DNA from: Tricholomella constricta
Taxonomy: Eukaryota; Basidiomycota; Agaricomycetes; Agaricales; Lyophyllaceae
Direction: 5' to 3'
Length of the DNA: 64,000 bases
NCBI GenBank assembly: GCA_013368375.1
Contig: JAACJP010000018.1
Span: 732,281 to 796,280 of the forward strand
Shown: positions 48,450 through 59,715 of the stretch, piece by piece
Position numbering within the stretch: position 1 is the stretch's first letter
Layout of the letters: each line of letters opens with the position of its first letter
Program-made: the position numbers and the translations under genes
The notes under the pieces: model-generated
Seen by the model: the letters and a program-made list of their open reading frames with translations, nothing else
Databases searched by the model: none
Told to the model about the DNA's origin: nothing

Positions 48450-48806
48450 TGTCACGGACGTCCCTAACGACCACCCCTAAAGTCACACCCACTACGCTTT
48501 CCCACGCACGTCCGCCGTACATATATGACACCACTTTCTTTTCGGACACCTTACCTCGATATTACCATTTGTTACGACTAGTTCCCGTTCCCGTTTCTTA
48601 TTCTCTCTTACTCTCTCGGTTTACTCAGCTCCGCAATTGTATCACTTGTGCTCATTCGTTCGAATAAGCTCCGGTGAACATCCTCGTCAACGCTCACGAC
48701 CTCCGATTACCCTATCGGAGCCCGTCTTCCTTGACGACGTCAGGCCTGTCCGCTTCGGTGGTCTCGGAATAACTCCGCAACCAGCATGCTACGCAAGGTC
48801 CTAACA
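48450..48806 (+). repeat. 5' LTR
   Basis: This 357-bp repeat is nearly identical to 58613-58969. It contains GTACATATATGACACC (possible TATA element) and a pyrimidine-rich middle. Confidence 0.95.
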
Positions 48807-48835
48807 TAATATCGAGGTCCTCCCACCCACCGGAC

Positions 48836-51724
48836 ATGTCCTCGACAATAGTGGAGCCTAACACAACCATCCGCTATCAAAACTTCGAAGGTCCCTCCTT
48901 CACTCAAAGGAGACCTTCACCACCACCCTTCGAAACCTCCCCTGCCTCAACAGGACCTCCGATGCAAGGGACTTTCGGATCCAACAGGTCCAGGTTGGAA
49001 CACCAGATCTTCCAACCTGGCCAACATGAGGGGGATTTTTCCTCAGTCAGTCAGGACCCACGACGACCCCTACCCCGAACCCCCTCAAACGTATTCAACC
49101 CCTCTTACCAACTCGCCACCCCCAACTATCCCCCCTTACCACCATCCGCAACGACCTCCGGACCTCCGCTTTCAAGTAACCACACTCCCGGGTCGTACTA
49201 CGAAAGGTTGAGGCACCCGGAGATGTTCCAGAGGAGGGATAGGGCTCGAGAGGAGGGACAGGGACAGTTCGCTCGTCAACAAAACCCCTTTCTACACGGT
49301 TCAGACCACGAAAGGATACTCTACGAACTCCGCATGACGCGAGAAGAGTTTTCACGACAAGCGCACGAGCTCCTAGTCGAAACCATGGGGATGGATCATC
49401 AACCCCGAACACCGGAACAATGGGCCAACCTCGTGTTGTCGACCATGCAACTGCACGAAGCCCATCGATTACCCCCACAACTGACGGTGTTGCTACAAAT
49501 GGGGGGAAACGAAAGAAGGTTACGCGCTCTGGCTGGAGAAATCCAGACGTCCAACGAGGGAAGAAGATTCTCCGACCCCCAAAGCGCGGGACGTTCCTTC
49601 CTCATGCCAATTCAGGAGCCCGTTCCCTCCAGAATCGAAACTAGATTCGAAGAACCTCCACGAGCGACAAGCACGGTCAATACGCAGACAGCTTCGGCTC
49701 TACTCAGGAGGATGAACCAAGGGAACGCACCCCCCAGCCAAGAAGGGTTCGAACCCACCGTCACACCAGGGACAGACGCTCGAAGAGCTCCGACGTTCGG
49801 GTTCTGGGGAGCCCACAACTTACAAAGAATCCCCGAAGAGAACCCCCCTGTCGAAGGACCGTTTTCCAGGCCAAATTCGGGTTTTCAGGGCCCACAGAGG
49901 ACCTTTGCAAACCAAGAAGGAGTACCTCCGAGGGAACCTGAGAACATTCCCCTACCTCCATCGGAACGGGGAATCCCAACGCCACTGTCGTACGCCCACA
50001 GCTACGAACTACGCGAAGAAAACTCGGAAAGAAGAGAGGGAGCACCCCCTAGGGCACGAGAAGACTGGCGCCAAACACCACCTCATCTGGCAAATCAGAA
50101 CAGGAGGTCACCGCAAGGCCCACGCCCAATCTCCCCAAGAGAACGACGTGGAATCGGAGCGGACCCCGGCCCCGGTCAAAACGTAAACATCCTCGACGGA
50201 AGGCAAGGGACCCAACAACAATTCCCCCAGTTCGAACAATACAGAACTGGCTACAACCCCGGACCAGCCCCACCCATACCCGGCGGACGACCGAACCCCC
50301 AGTACAACGGACCACCTCCACAGCCCCAACCACCTCCGGGATCTTCGGGACCACCTACCCCGAGAGGAACTCAATGGGGAAACGGCCCCGGAGGACCAGG
50401 AGGGGGAGGAGGAGGTTGTTGGGGAAACGGCCCCAGAAGAACAGGAGGTCCTGGAGGAGGGGGAGGTCACGGAGGATACGGACCACCACAAGGACCAGGA
50501 GGCCCAGGAGGCCACGGAGGTCCCGGAGGGGGAGGAGGAGGCCACGGAGGAGGGGGAGGAGGAGGCCAAGGAGGAGGAGGAGGAGGAGGCCCACCCGGAA
50601 ATCCGGGAGGGGGCCAATTCACAAACCCTCAACGACCCCCACCTCCACCGCAACAGCTCTTAGGCCCAAACCAAAACCTGACCCCGGAACAGTACCGACA
50701 CCTCCTAAACCTGGAATCGAAAATCGACATCAGGAAACCGGACCCCTTCACTGGAAAAGAACCGAGGAGATGGAAAACCTTCGTCACGGAATGCCTAGTA
50801 ACGTTTCAAGCCAAGGCGATCACCTACGAACAGGATCACCTGAAGGTGTCATTCGCGAGCTCCTACTTAAAGGACGGAGCTATGGACTACTTTCGGCTGC
50901 AACTCACGTACAACCCCCAACACCCGATGTTCACGAATTGAGAAGGATTCGTACACGAATTAGGATCATGCTTCGGAATACCGAACTCGAGAGTGGAAGC
51001 CGAGAACAACATTTCGCGACTGAAAATGAAGGAATGGGAAAAGTTCACAGCATTCATCATCAAGTTCGAACAAGAAGCGTACGAAACAGGCTGGAACTGG
51101 GTAGCACTACAGTTCACACTCCGGAAAGCGCTCCCCCAACGAATCCTTAACGTCCTGGCCATCGCACCAAGCCCCGAAACCTACGAAGGTTACCGAGATC
51201 TGGTCACTCAAATCGATCGGAGGTACTGGGAACATCGCATAGAAAATCCAGAGTCCTACAAACCCCTCTGGGCGAATAACGCGAACACCCCCAACACCTC
51301 CGCACGACCTCCGATGGGACCTTCGGCCGGACCCGCAAGCCGCACGACGCCGCAAACGGCTCAAGGGAACAGGAACGCACGCTTGAACGCTGAAAGTCAC
51401 GATCAGGACCCGGACTCAGGTAAGGAAGGTAAGGCGCAAGACCAAGAAATCGCATGGGATGACGAAGAGGCACTACAAGCCAACAACATCGGGTTCAAGA
51501 AGTCAACGCGCCCCTGGGTGAAGATCGATGAAGACGTAAAGCAACAACGAATTCGAGACAAGGCCTGCATCCTATGCGGTGACCTGGAACACTGGATGCG
51601 CGACTGCCCAACAGCAAACGCCATGGGCAGAGCCACCTACCTCATCGGCGACGACATCTTCGAATTCCATCACAAGACAGAAGAGGGAAACGCGGGGGCG
51701 ATTCAGGACTTACCCGGGCTCTGA
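48836..51724 (+). pseudogene. gag of the Ty3 element, one in-frame stop
   Basis: The gag frame starts MSSTIVEPNTTIRYQNFEGP and stays open for 701 codons to a TGA at 50939-50941. Without any frame change it continues (EGFVHELGSCFGIPNS...) to the TGA at 51722-51724. Order: Pro/Ser/Gln-rich N-terminal region, a Gly-rich tract (about 50380-50640), a capsid-like helical region (DIRKPDPFTGKEPRRWKTF...LKVSFASSYLKDGAMDYF), and a CCHC zinc knuckle CILCGDLEHWMRDC (51566-51607). The internal TGA lies where related Gag proteins usually have Trp, so a single G-to-A change probably inactivated it; regulated read-through is the alternative. Confidence 0.88.
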
Positions 51725-54700
51725 ATCGCGAAGACCTAAAACCGGACCTTGACACTAAACTACGCGCAACGGCATTATCGACAACGGACACCCGCACAGT
51801 AACTCTCTCCTCCCATTCGTCACTGGCATTCCTAATATACCTCACGCCAAACGGAGGAGGAGAAGACCCCGAAAACACGCTCATCGACAGCGGAGCTACC
51901 GACAACTTCATGGACTCCGTCATGGCGACATCACGTGGGCTCCACCTTGAGGAGCTCAACCCCCCAATAAACCTCTGCCTATTCGACGGAGAACTCTCCG
52001 CATCAGGCAAAATCACACACTATACCACCAACAAAGTCAAATTCAGTGACGGCACCACTCAGAGGATAAGATTCCTCATAACAAAACTCCACGAGACAGC
52101 GACGATAGTACTGGGACTATCATGGCTGAAGGAGGTCAATCCCCACATAAATTGGAAAGACCTCTGCATCACGCTACGACAGGGGTCAAACGGCAAAATC
52201 GAAGGATCACTACCGGACCTCCGAAGGAAAAAGGAAGTCGCTCCAACAACAACAGGCACAGGAGCTCAACGCTTACCCTCGTGGTCGGCTCGCTTCTTCA
52301 CGATCGAAGTACAGTTGGAGGGATCTGCAACGCGTCTACGGGCACTTATTGATAGTGGGGCGGCGGGCAACTTCATAACAAAATCCTCATGTACAAAGCC
52401 GGAACCTCTCGCCAACCCCATGACCCTACAACTGTTCGACGGAAACCCCAGCGGAGGCGGAGCCATTTCACACCATAGTCCCGAAACGATCAAACTCGAG
52501 AACGGACTAGAGTATAAGGTCGACCTCCTCATAACACAGTTACATCCAGCCACACCATTAGTGCTCGGATTACCTTGGTTACGGGAAGCAAATCCGGACA
52601 TCGACTGGCGGGAAATGTCCATGACCATGGAACAAGGAGCAGGACTAGCCGCGATATCGCTTTCCCAGAAGACGCAATGGGGAACCGTGACCCTTGAGGA
52701 GGAGGCAGACGTCGAAGCTCCGAAACCAGCCAACCCCCTTTCGGAAAAACAACCCCTCCTCAGGGACCTCCTGGACGACGACAATGATCAGAACGACACC
52801 TCCAGCGACAACATGAAGGAGGAAGACACCCGCCCAAACACCAACGAACCCCAAGAGGAAGTACCAACACCGACAACCGAGTCGCCAGAGGAGGTAACGG
52901 GACGGAAACGCACCCGAAAACCACCTCCACCCAACTACTTCCCTCCAAACGTTCCGAGGTCCAAATTCAAACCCCACCCCAAACGGAAACCCGCAACGTC
53001 CCCAACGACAGAAACACAGGAAGAAGAGGAAACCGACCCGGAAACGGAGGTCGAAGACGAAACCGGAGAGGGAGAAGAGGATGTCGAAACACAAAGCATC
53101 CGCCTGATCGGAGCGGCGCCATTCGCGAACCTCATCAGGGACGGAGCCACAGCGTTTCAACTACACATCTCCCCCACCGAACAGGAAGAACAGCTCCATG
53201 CCAATAATACCTCCGACGACGAACCCAAGCAACCAAAGACAGAAAAGGAAATCTTTGAGGAAGTCGTACCTCCGGAGTACAGGGACTTCGAAGACGTATT
53301 CTCAGTGGGCGAAGCGAAAACCATCCCCCCACACCGACCTTACGATCACACAGTGGAACTCGACGAAAACACTACCCCTCCTTTCGGAAAGATATACAAC
53401 ATGTCCGAACTGGAGTTGAAAGCATTGAAGGATTACATCGACGAGATGCTCGGTAAAGGGTTCATCCGACCTTCGAGTTCGTCAGCGGGAGCTCCGGTAC
53501 TGTTCGCAAAGAAGAAGGACGGATCACTCCGGCTATGCGTGGACTATAGAGGACTAAATCGGATCACCAAGAAGAACCGTTACCCTCTACCCCTGATCAG
53601 AGACCTCATAGACCGACTTCAAAAAGCAAAAGTATACTCGAAGATCGACCTCCGAGTGGGCTACAACAACGTCCGCATAGCTCCGGGACATGAATGGAAG
53701 ACAGCCTTCCGCACTCGCTATGGACTTTTCGAATACCTGGTAATGCCCTTCGGCATGACAAACTCACCCGCGACGTTCCAACACTTCATGAACGACATCT
53801 TTCACGACATGAACGACGTGTTCGTAGTGATCTATCTCGACGACATTCTGGTTTTCTCGGAGACCTTAGAGGAACATCACGGACACGTTCGGAAGGTCCT
53901 CGAGAGGCTCCGGAAACACAACGTTCATGCGAAACCGGAGAAATGTACGTTTCACACTACGGAGATCGAATATCTAGGCGTCATCGTATCCCCCGGCGGA
54001 GTAAAGATGGATCCAGGAAAAGTCGACGCAATCCGGAAGTGGCCTAGACCGACGAAGGTCAAAGAACTCCAATCCTTCCTAGGCTTTGCAAACTTCTATC
54101 GGCGGTTTATCGACAATTACTCGGGCATAACGAAGAGGTTAAACAAACTCACGCAAAAGGACACAATCTGGAAATGGGATTCCGAATGCGAAGGAGTCTT
54201 CGAGCTATTGAAGAAAGCATTCTCCTCCGCACCCATCCTACGACACTTCGATCCTCAACTACCGGTGATACTAGAGTGCGATGCCTCCGACTTCGCCATA
54301 GCGGGGATCATCTCCCAATTTGACGAGACATCACAAGACTTACGTCCGGTCGCCTTCTACGCGAGAACTATGATAGACGCGGAGCTCAACTACGACATCT
54401 ATGACAAGGAGCTCCTAGCAATCGTGGAAGCGTTTAAGCAATGGAGGGCCTACCTAGAGGGATCTCCCCACCGCATTCAAGTGTACTCCGACCACAACAA
54501 CCTACAGTACTTCTCCACGACCAAACAACTCAGTCGCAGACAAGCACGATGGTCGGAATGCCTGGCGAACTTCGACTTCCAGGTAAACTATCGACCCGGA
54601 AGACTGGGAGCGAAGCCAGATGCCCTTACGCGAAGAGCGGACGTGTATCCAAAGAAGGGTTTCGAGCAGGATCACAACTCCTTCAACAACCGCATCATCA

Positions 54701-56191
54701 TACCCCCCGAACGATTGAACGCGGCCCTAATACTGAACGAGGAGCTCCTACTAAACAATGTCCGGAACGCACCCCGAGACGATTTCTTCGAAAGGCATGC
54801 ACCCAAACCCGGAGAAGAGACCTCCGCATTCTCCCTATCCGATGATCACAAACTACTCCTTCGCGACGGAAGAATCTATGTACCAGACCATTCCAGATTA
54901 CGACTCGACATCCTACAGCAACACCACGATCACAAACTGCGCGGACATCCAGGGATCAGAAAGACCACACAACTCATCATGAGGACTTATTTCTGGCCCG
55001 GATTACGGAAGGAGGTCACTCGATATGTCCGAAGCTGTCATACCTGTAAAAGAGCGAAGGTCCCACGCCATAGCCCATACAGATTATTGAAACCACTCCA
55101 GATTGGGCGAAGGGCGTGGGCCTCCATATCCATGGACCACATCGTAGAATTACCGGAATCGGATGGGTACGACGCCATACTGGTCGTAGTATGCCGCCCC
55201 ACCAAGCAAGGCATCTTCATACCCTGTCACACAACGGACACAGCAAAGGAACTTGCTCAGCTATTCTTGGAACATGTCTTCTCCAAGCACGGACTGCCCG
55301 ATGACATCATCTCCGACAGAGGCACCCTCTTCGTCTCCCGTTTCTGGAGCTCGCTATGTAAAGCCCTGGACATCAAATCGAACCTTTCGACCGCGTATCA
55401 CCCGGAGACCGACGGCCAGACGGAACGAGTAAATCAGACACTGGAACAATACCTCCGGATGTACGTGAACTATCTCCAGACCAACTGGCGAACCCAGCTC
55501 CCTCTGGCGGAATTCACGTATAACAATACGACCCATTCGACCACGGGAGTTTCCCCTTTCTTTGCGAACAAGGGTTATCACCCCCGCTTGACAATCTCTA
55601 TAAAAGATATACCGGCGAAAGAAGCCCAGGAGGTAGCCGTAGACCTCCGGACCCTCCAGGACTACCTCCGCAAAGAAATAGAGATCGCAAACGAAGCCTA
55701 CAAACGATTCGCGGACAAGAAGCGGGACCCTACACCAGACTGGGCTGTAGGAACGGAGGTATGGCTCGACTGCCGGAACATCAAAACGAAACGCCCCTCC
55801 AAAAAGCTAGACCACCGGAGACTGGGCCCCTTCAAAATCCTGCAGAAGATTTCCAGCCATGCGTATCGACTGGAACTACCTCCGACACTGAAAGGGATTC
55901 ACAACGTATTCCACGTCAAGTTATTCGAGAAGCACGAACACGAGAATTTCCCCGGACGATCAAAACCACCTCCGCAGACGATCGAAAGTCGAGGGCGAAG
56001 AACACTACGAAGTGGGACAAATCCTAGATTCCCCAACACGAGGGAAACACGTCCTCTACTTGGTACGATGGGAAGGGTACGGCCCCGAAGACGATACCTG
56101 GGAACCAGCGGAGAATATAGAGGGAGCAAAAGACATGGCCCTCGAATTCCACCGACTTTTCCCAAGAAAGCCACGGGACCCCACGATTTAA
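51721..56191 (+). CDS. pol polyprotein of the Ty3 element, frameshifted near its end
   Basis: Pol lies in the -1 frame relative to gag and is open across the gag stop (LNREDLKPDL...). Order: retropepsin-like domain 1 (TLIDSGATDNFM, Asp 51886), retropepsin-like domain 2 (RALIDSGAAGNFI, Asp 52351), and an acidic linker. RT has KKKDGSLRLCVDYRGLN and VIYLDDILVFS (53833-53844), RNase H has ILECDASDFAIAG and NYDIYDKELLAIVEA, and integrase has an HHCC motif (near 54930-55060) and the D,D35E triad (about 55135, 55315, 55423). At 55984-55987 (GAAAG) the frame slips by one base. The open frame runs on out of phase to 56343, while a chromodomain (HVLYLVRWEGYGPEDDTWEP) is encoded in the neighbouring frame up to TAA 56189-56191. 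All catalytic residues upstream look intact. Confidence 0.92.
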
Positions 56192-56395
56192 AACGACTCG
56201 ACGAACACTCATGCACATCACAAAAAATTATGCAAATCCATTTCAAGAAGACAAACTGTGTTATATGTATTTGTACCTCCTGGACAACAACATTACGAAA
56301 GAGAAACGATACCAAGAAAAAAATAAACGAACTTCAAGTGTAAATATTTGGCAAAAGGAAATGAAGGAAGTCCAAGACACCGTGAAAAAGACCGT

Positions 56396-58393
56396 CTACT
56401 CGACGCGACGACGCTTGGAGGGACCTGCACTGGCAGAGGAACCGTCCTCGCGCCCAACCCCCACCTCCCCAACCACCCCTACCTCCAGAGGAAGCATCGA
56501 CGCGATGTCCTGCTCGTCGTCGGCGATCAATTGAGACTGAGACACGAACCCCGCAAGGGCATCTTCACGAGTGAGAGATGGACGATGAAGAGCAAGGAAA
56601 TGCTCGAAGGCGGGAAAAAGGGGACTCGGGATCGATGGGAGGGCGAAAAAGCTCGCGGAGAGAATGCTGCTCAAGAATCTGGTGAGCGGCGTCGACGATA
56701 CCCCGGACCGGCGACGCCTCCATCTCGACGAGGGCGCGACGCAGAGCGCCATCCGCAACAAACATATCGGATGCAAAAGCAACACGCGCAAGCTCAAGGG
56801 CTACAACAAATTCCGGAGGTGAAAAAAGAGAACGAAAGAAGACAAAAGAAAGACTCACCATCGGTGCGAACGCGAAGGTCCAAGGCGTGACCACGCCAAT
56901 AGTCCCGAACCTCCTGGAGATGGACGACGTGCCCCTTCAGACCCGCAACCTCATCCTCAAGACCCGCAACCTCCATCCGCAGATCCTCGACCTTGGCGTC
57001 ACGATCAATGTCGACGACCTCCACGGCACTCGATGTCTGCGCCTGCAGATGAAGGAAACGTTCACGCTCGTCGGCGAGTTCGGCTAGGACTCCACGAAAA
57101 CGACCCTTGTTGCGTTCGCCCTCGGCCTGGAGACGCTCTACCTGGAGGGACAAAGCCTGCGCACGCGCGACCTCCTGGTCATAGAGGCGCCGAAGACGGA
57201 GGTGCTCCTCAGGCGAAGGAGCAAGAAGGGCAGGAGCAGCGGGGGGGGACGAAATCAACATAGCAGGAGGGGAAGCCTGGTGCAGAACCGGTGAGGGAGA
57301 GACCGATTCAGACGAACTCTTTAAAAAGAGAGGCTCCGAGGGCCCGACAATGGGAGAATCCGGAGAAAGCGGCACGCATGGCGGCCCCAAGACGACGAAC
57401 AGGGAAAGGGGAAACCGAGCTATCGGAGGGGGAGGAGAATAACCAGGCATAGGCGAAGGGCGCGCCTCCGGAGCAGACAAGCGCGCACCCCCACGACCGA
57501 CAGGCACAGACCTTCGTCCCTGACCTCGCGTACCACGGAAAATAGCACGAGGAGGGGGAGCAGGAGGAAGTGAAACGGCACCAGTCCCTACAACGGACGA
57601 AGAGGCGGCGGGAAGAGGAGGCGGGATTGGCAAACGCAGGGCGCGACGGATGCTGGTAAAAGACATCGCAACGCCAGGGCGGGAGAAAGTAAAACCCTCG
57701 GCGCGAGAGCGAAGCCACTCCAACGGAATTCCCAACTGCCTAGCTGCCACCTCTAGGCCCTGGTCCAACGAAAGCGAGCACAGGGAATGCGCCGCACGAC
57801 ACTCAACACAGGGCAGGGTCCCACGAAGACGAACCTCCTGAAATCGACAAGACAGCCGACGCGTCCGACACCGATCACACTAACGAAGACCCCGAAAAGG
57901 AATCAGCTGAAACGCTGGACTCGATCGCAGAAGAAGGGCGACATACCGGCTCATGCGCCTCACACCACGCCAAGGAGGGAGGAACCCGCACAGCGGTACG
58001 CAACACCTCCGCCAAAATTGCATCAGTGAAGAGGGGCCCCCACGACAACGAAGTCGCCGCCGGACGCGACACAGGGTCACTAGCAAACTCGAAATCGGCC
58101 TCGGGAGTGGTGGAACGAGGGCGACGGATCTGTTGGGATCGAATGGGCAGGCGGATGATCAGACGAGGGACAGGAGGTGGGAGAGGAACGGGGGACGACT
58201 CGGGGACCGCCCCGTCACTCCCATCGAGAAGGGTGGCAATCCCAGGGAGAGAAGGGCGCCGGGGAAACGGGTTGAGGCGCGTCTAAGGACGCGACGCGCG
58301 ACCGATCTTCGTCGATCAAAGGCGCCACGCCGGATCTCGCAAAGCGGGGGCATTAGGAGGAGGAGACGCGACACGGGGCATAGGAGGCGACAT
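56396..58393 (-). CDS. Antisense gene in the element: Zn2Cys6 cluster plus coiled coil
   Basis: This multi-exon gene lies on the strand opposite pol, between pol and the 3' LTR. One exon (to 57947) reads LLDGSDGAVPESSPVPLPPP...LIIRLPIRSQQIRRPRSTTPEADFEFASDPV...AWCEAHEP. A 67-nt intron (57946-57880) joins it in phase to CDRCRTRRLSC-12 residues-CVECRAAHSLC, which has exact C-x2-C-x6-C...C-x2-C-x6-C spacing of a fungal binuclear zinc cluster. Then come DQGLEVAARQLGIPLEWL, a Pro/Ser-rich region and a coiled coil (HLRLRRLYDQEVARAQALSLQVERLQAEGERNK...VEDLRMEVAGLEDEVAGLKGHV). After another intron, C-terminal segments (ELARVAFASDMFVADGALRR; FEHFLALHRPSLTREDALAGFV) end ..PSKRRRVE, a likely nuclear signal. 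The 5' exon (MSPPMPRVASPPPNA at 58393) and one C-terminal join are unresolved. DNA-binding role is inferred. Confidence 0.7.
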
Positions 58394-58600
58394 GAGGTCG
58401 ACAGAATTGAAACAGAAGAAGAAAAACGACCAAGTTCTTCTCCTTTTCGATCTCCGAGATCCTCAAAACACCCACAAGGACCCACAACTGAGGCCCTCAC
58501 GTGCCCCTCACGTGACCGCGCGCGCGCACCAAAAAGGAAAAACAAACACCACATTCCCCGTATCCGAACATTTTTCCGCGTCTCAGTGGCTCGACGCTTG

Positions 58601-58612
58601 AGGAGGGGGTAA
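58601..58612 (+). other. Polypurine tract
   Basis: AGGAGGGGGTAA directly precedes the 3' LTR, as expected for plus-strand priming. Confidence 0.7.
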
Positions 58613-58969
58613 TGTCACGAACATCCCTAACGACCACCCCTAAAGTCACACCCACTACGCTTTCCCACGCACGTCCGCCGTACATATATGACACCACTTT
58701 CTTTTCGGACACCTTACCTCGATATTACCATTTGTTACGACTAGTTCCCGTTCCCGTTTCTTATTCTCTCTTACTCTCTCGGTTTACTCAGCTCCGCAAT
58801 TGTATCACTTGTGCTCATTCGTTTCGAACAAGCTCCGGTGAACATCCTCGTCAACGCTCACGACTCCGATTACCCGATCGGAGCCCGTCTTCCTTGACGA
58901 CGTCAGGCCTGTCCGCTTCGGTGGTCTCGGAATAACTCCGCAACCAGCGTGCTACGCAAGGTCCTAACA
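58613..58969 (+). repeat. 3' LTR
   Basis: This is 357 bp and aligns with the 5' LTR end to end. Visible differences: GAACAT vs GGACGT near its start, GTTTCGAACAAG vs GTTCGAATAAG, one missing C in CGACTCCG, G vs T in CCCGATCGG, and G vs A in CAGCGTGC. Confidence 0.95.
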
Positions 58970-59715
58970 GGCGGTTCAGGGTGGGTTTCTGCAACGGCTC
59001 CTAAACGCCTACACTATCCTGTAAGAGCGCGCACCACAGACCACTCCTCCCAGAGCCTGCGAACACCCCACATGTCCACATGCAAGTGCTCACACACATC
59101 ATTACAGGCTTTCTGGCCTGATGACCGCGCATTTCCTAGCGTCGAAAATGGGTTGATCCTCCCGGAATCTGTTATCGCGGACAGACGCACTCTGGACCTA
59201 GCGCCACGTCGGAAGCACATGGAGTTGCGTACGCAGTGTGTAGATTATGATGCGGCAGATCATCCAGCTTCGTTGTAAATTTCATGACGCACAGGCCAGA
59301 AAAGGGATCCAGCATATTTACAAACAGGTGAGTCGAGGAGCGCCGTGCATGTGGGGTACCCAGTTTCACTGTACGCGGCTGAAAGGGACACGGCAGTTGA
59401 AAGCGAAGAACAGTTCGGGTTCATCAGGAAAACTCCATTGTCTTTTCCGGCGTCTTTCGTGGCTTTTGAAAGCTGAAAAAGACCAAAAGACCAAAAGACC
59501 TTCTGGCTTTTGCTAGCCCAGTCACTTTACTTGTCAAAGCCAATTTTAACTTGTAAAAGGTGAGAAAGACATACAGAAGGTGTAAGTGACTTTCCGGAAG
59601 CACGTCCGACTTTCGGAAGCCTCGCTCAAAAGAAGATATGGAAGTAGGGAAATTAGGCATATTTGAGGGCAGTACGGCTACTGTACATATTCGGAGTAGT
59701 ATAATACATCTTGAT
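58970..59715. other. Spacer between retrotransposon and companion gene
   Basis: No gene is supported. It includes an A/C/T-rich stretch with a short direct repeat AGACCAAA AGACCAAA AGACC near 59478-59500. It could contain one end of the Plavaka element, but no terminal inverted repeat was recognised. Confidence 0.35.

Larger units (their letters stand above)
48450..58969 (+). mobile_element. Complete Ty3-type (chromovirus) LTR retrotransposon
   Basis: This 10.5-kb element is bounded by two 357-bp LTRs and contains gag, pol (two retropepsin-like domains, RT, RNase H, integrase, chromodomain) and an antisense gene before the 3' LTR. The LTRs begin TGTCAC and end CTAACA. A purine tract (GGAGGGGG) lies just upstream of the 3' LTR. 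No primer-binding site beginning with TGG directly follows the 5' LTR. Flanking 5-mers (GGCCC at 48445-48449, GGCGG at 58970-58974) do not match, so no target-site duplication is evident. LTRs differ by about 5 substitutions and 2 one-base indels, implying a young insertion, yet gag and the chromodomain frame are broken. Confidence 0.95.

Noticed and set aside
48398..48667. Short + frame across the 5' LTR
   Set aside because: Most of it is LTR sequence and the same frame recurs in the 3' LTR; no protein similarity is seen.
48807..48835. Primer-binding site after the 5' LTR
   Set aside because: TAATATCGAGGTCC does not begin with TGG and I could not match it to a tRNA 3' end, so no PBS is annotated.
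50049..50653. Long minus-strand frames (101 and 181 codons) opposite gag
   Set aside because: They mirror the Gly/Pro-rich gag tract and have no recognisable sequence or splice structure.
52645..53332. Minus-strand frames opposite pol
   Set aside because: They are composition shadows of the acidic linker in pol.
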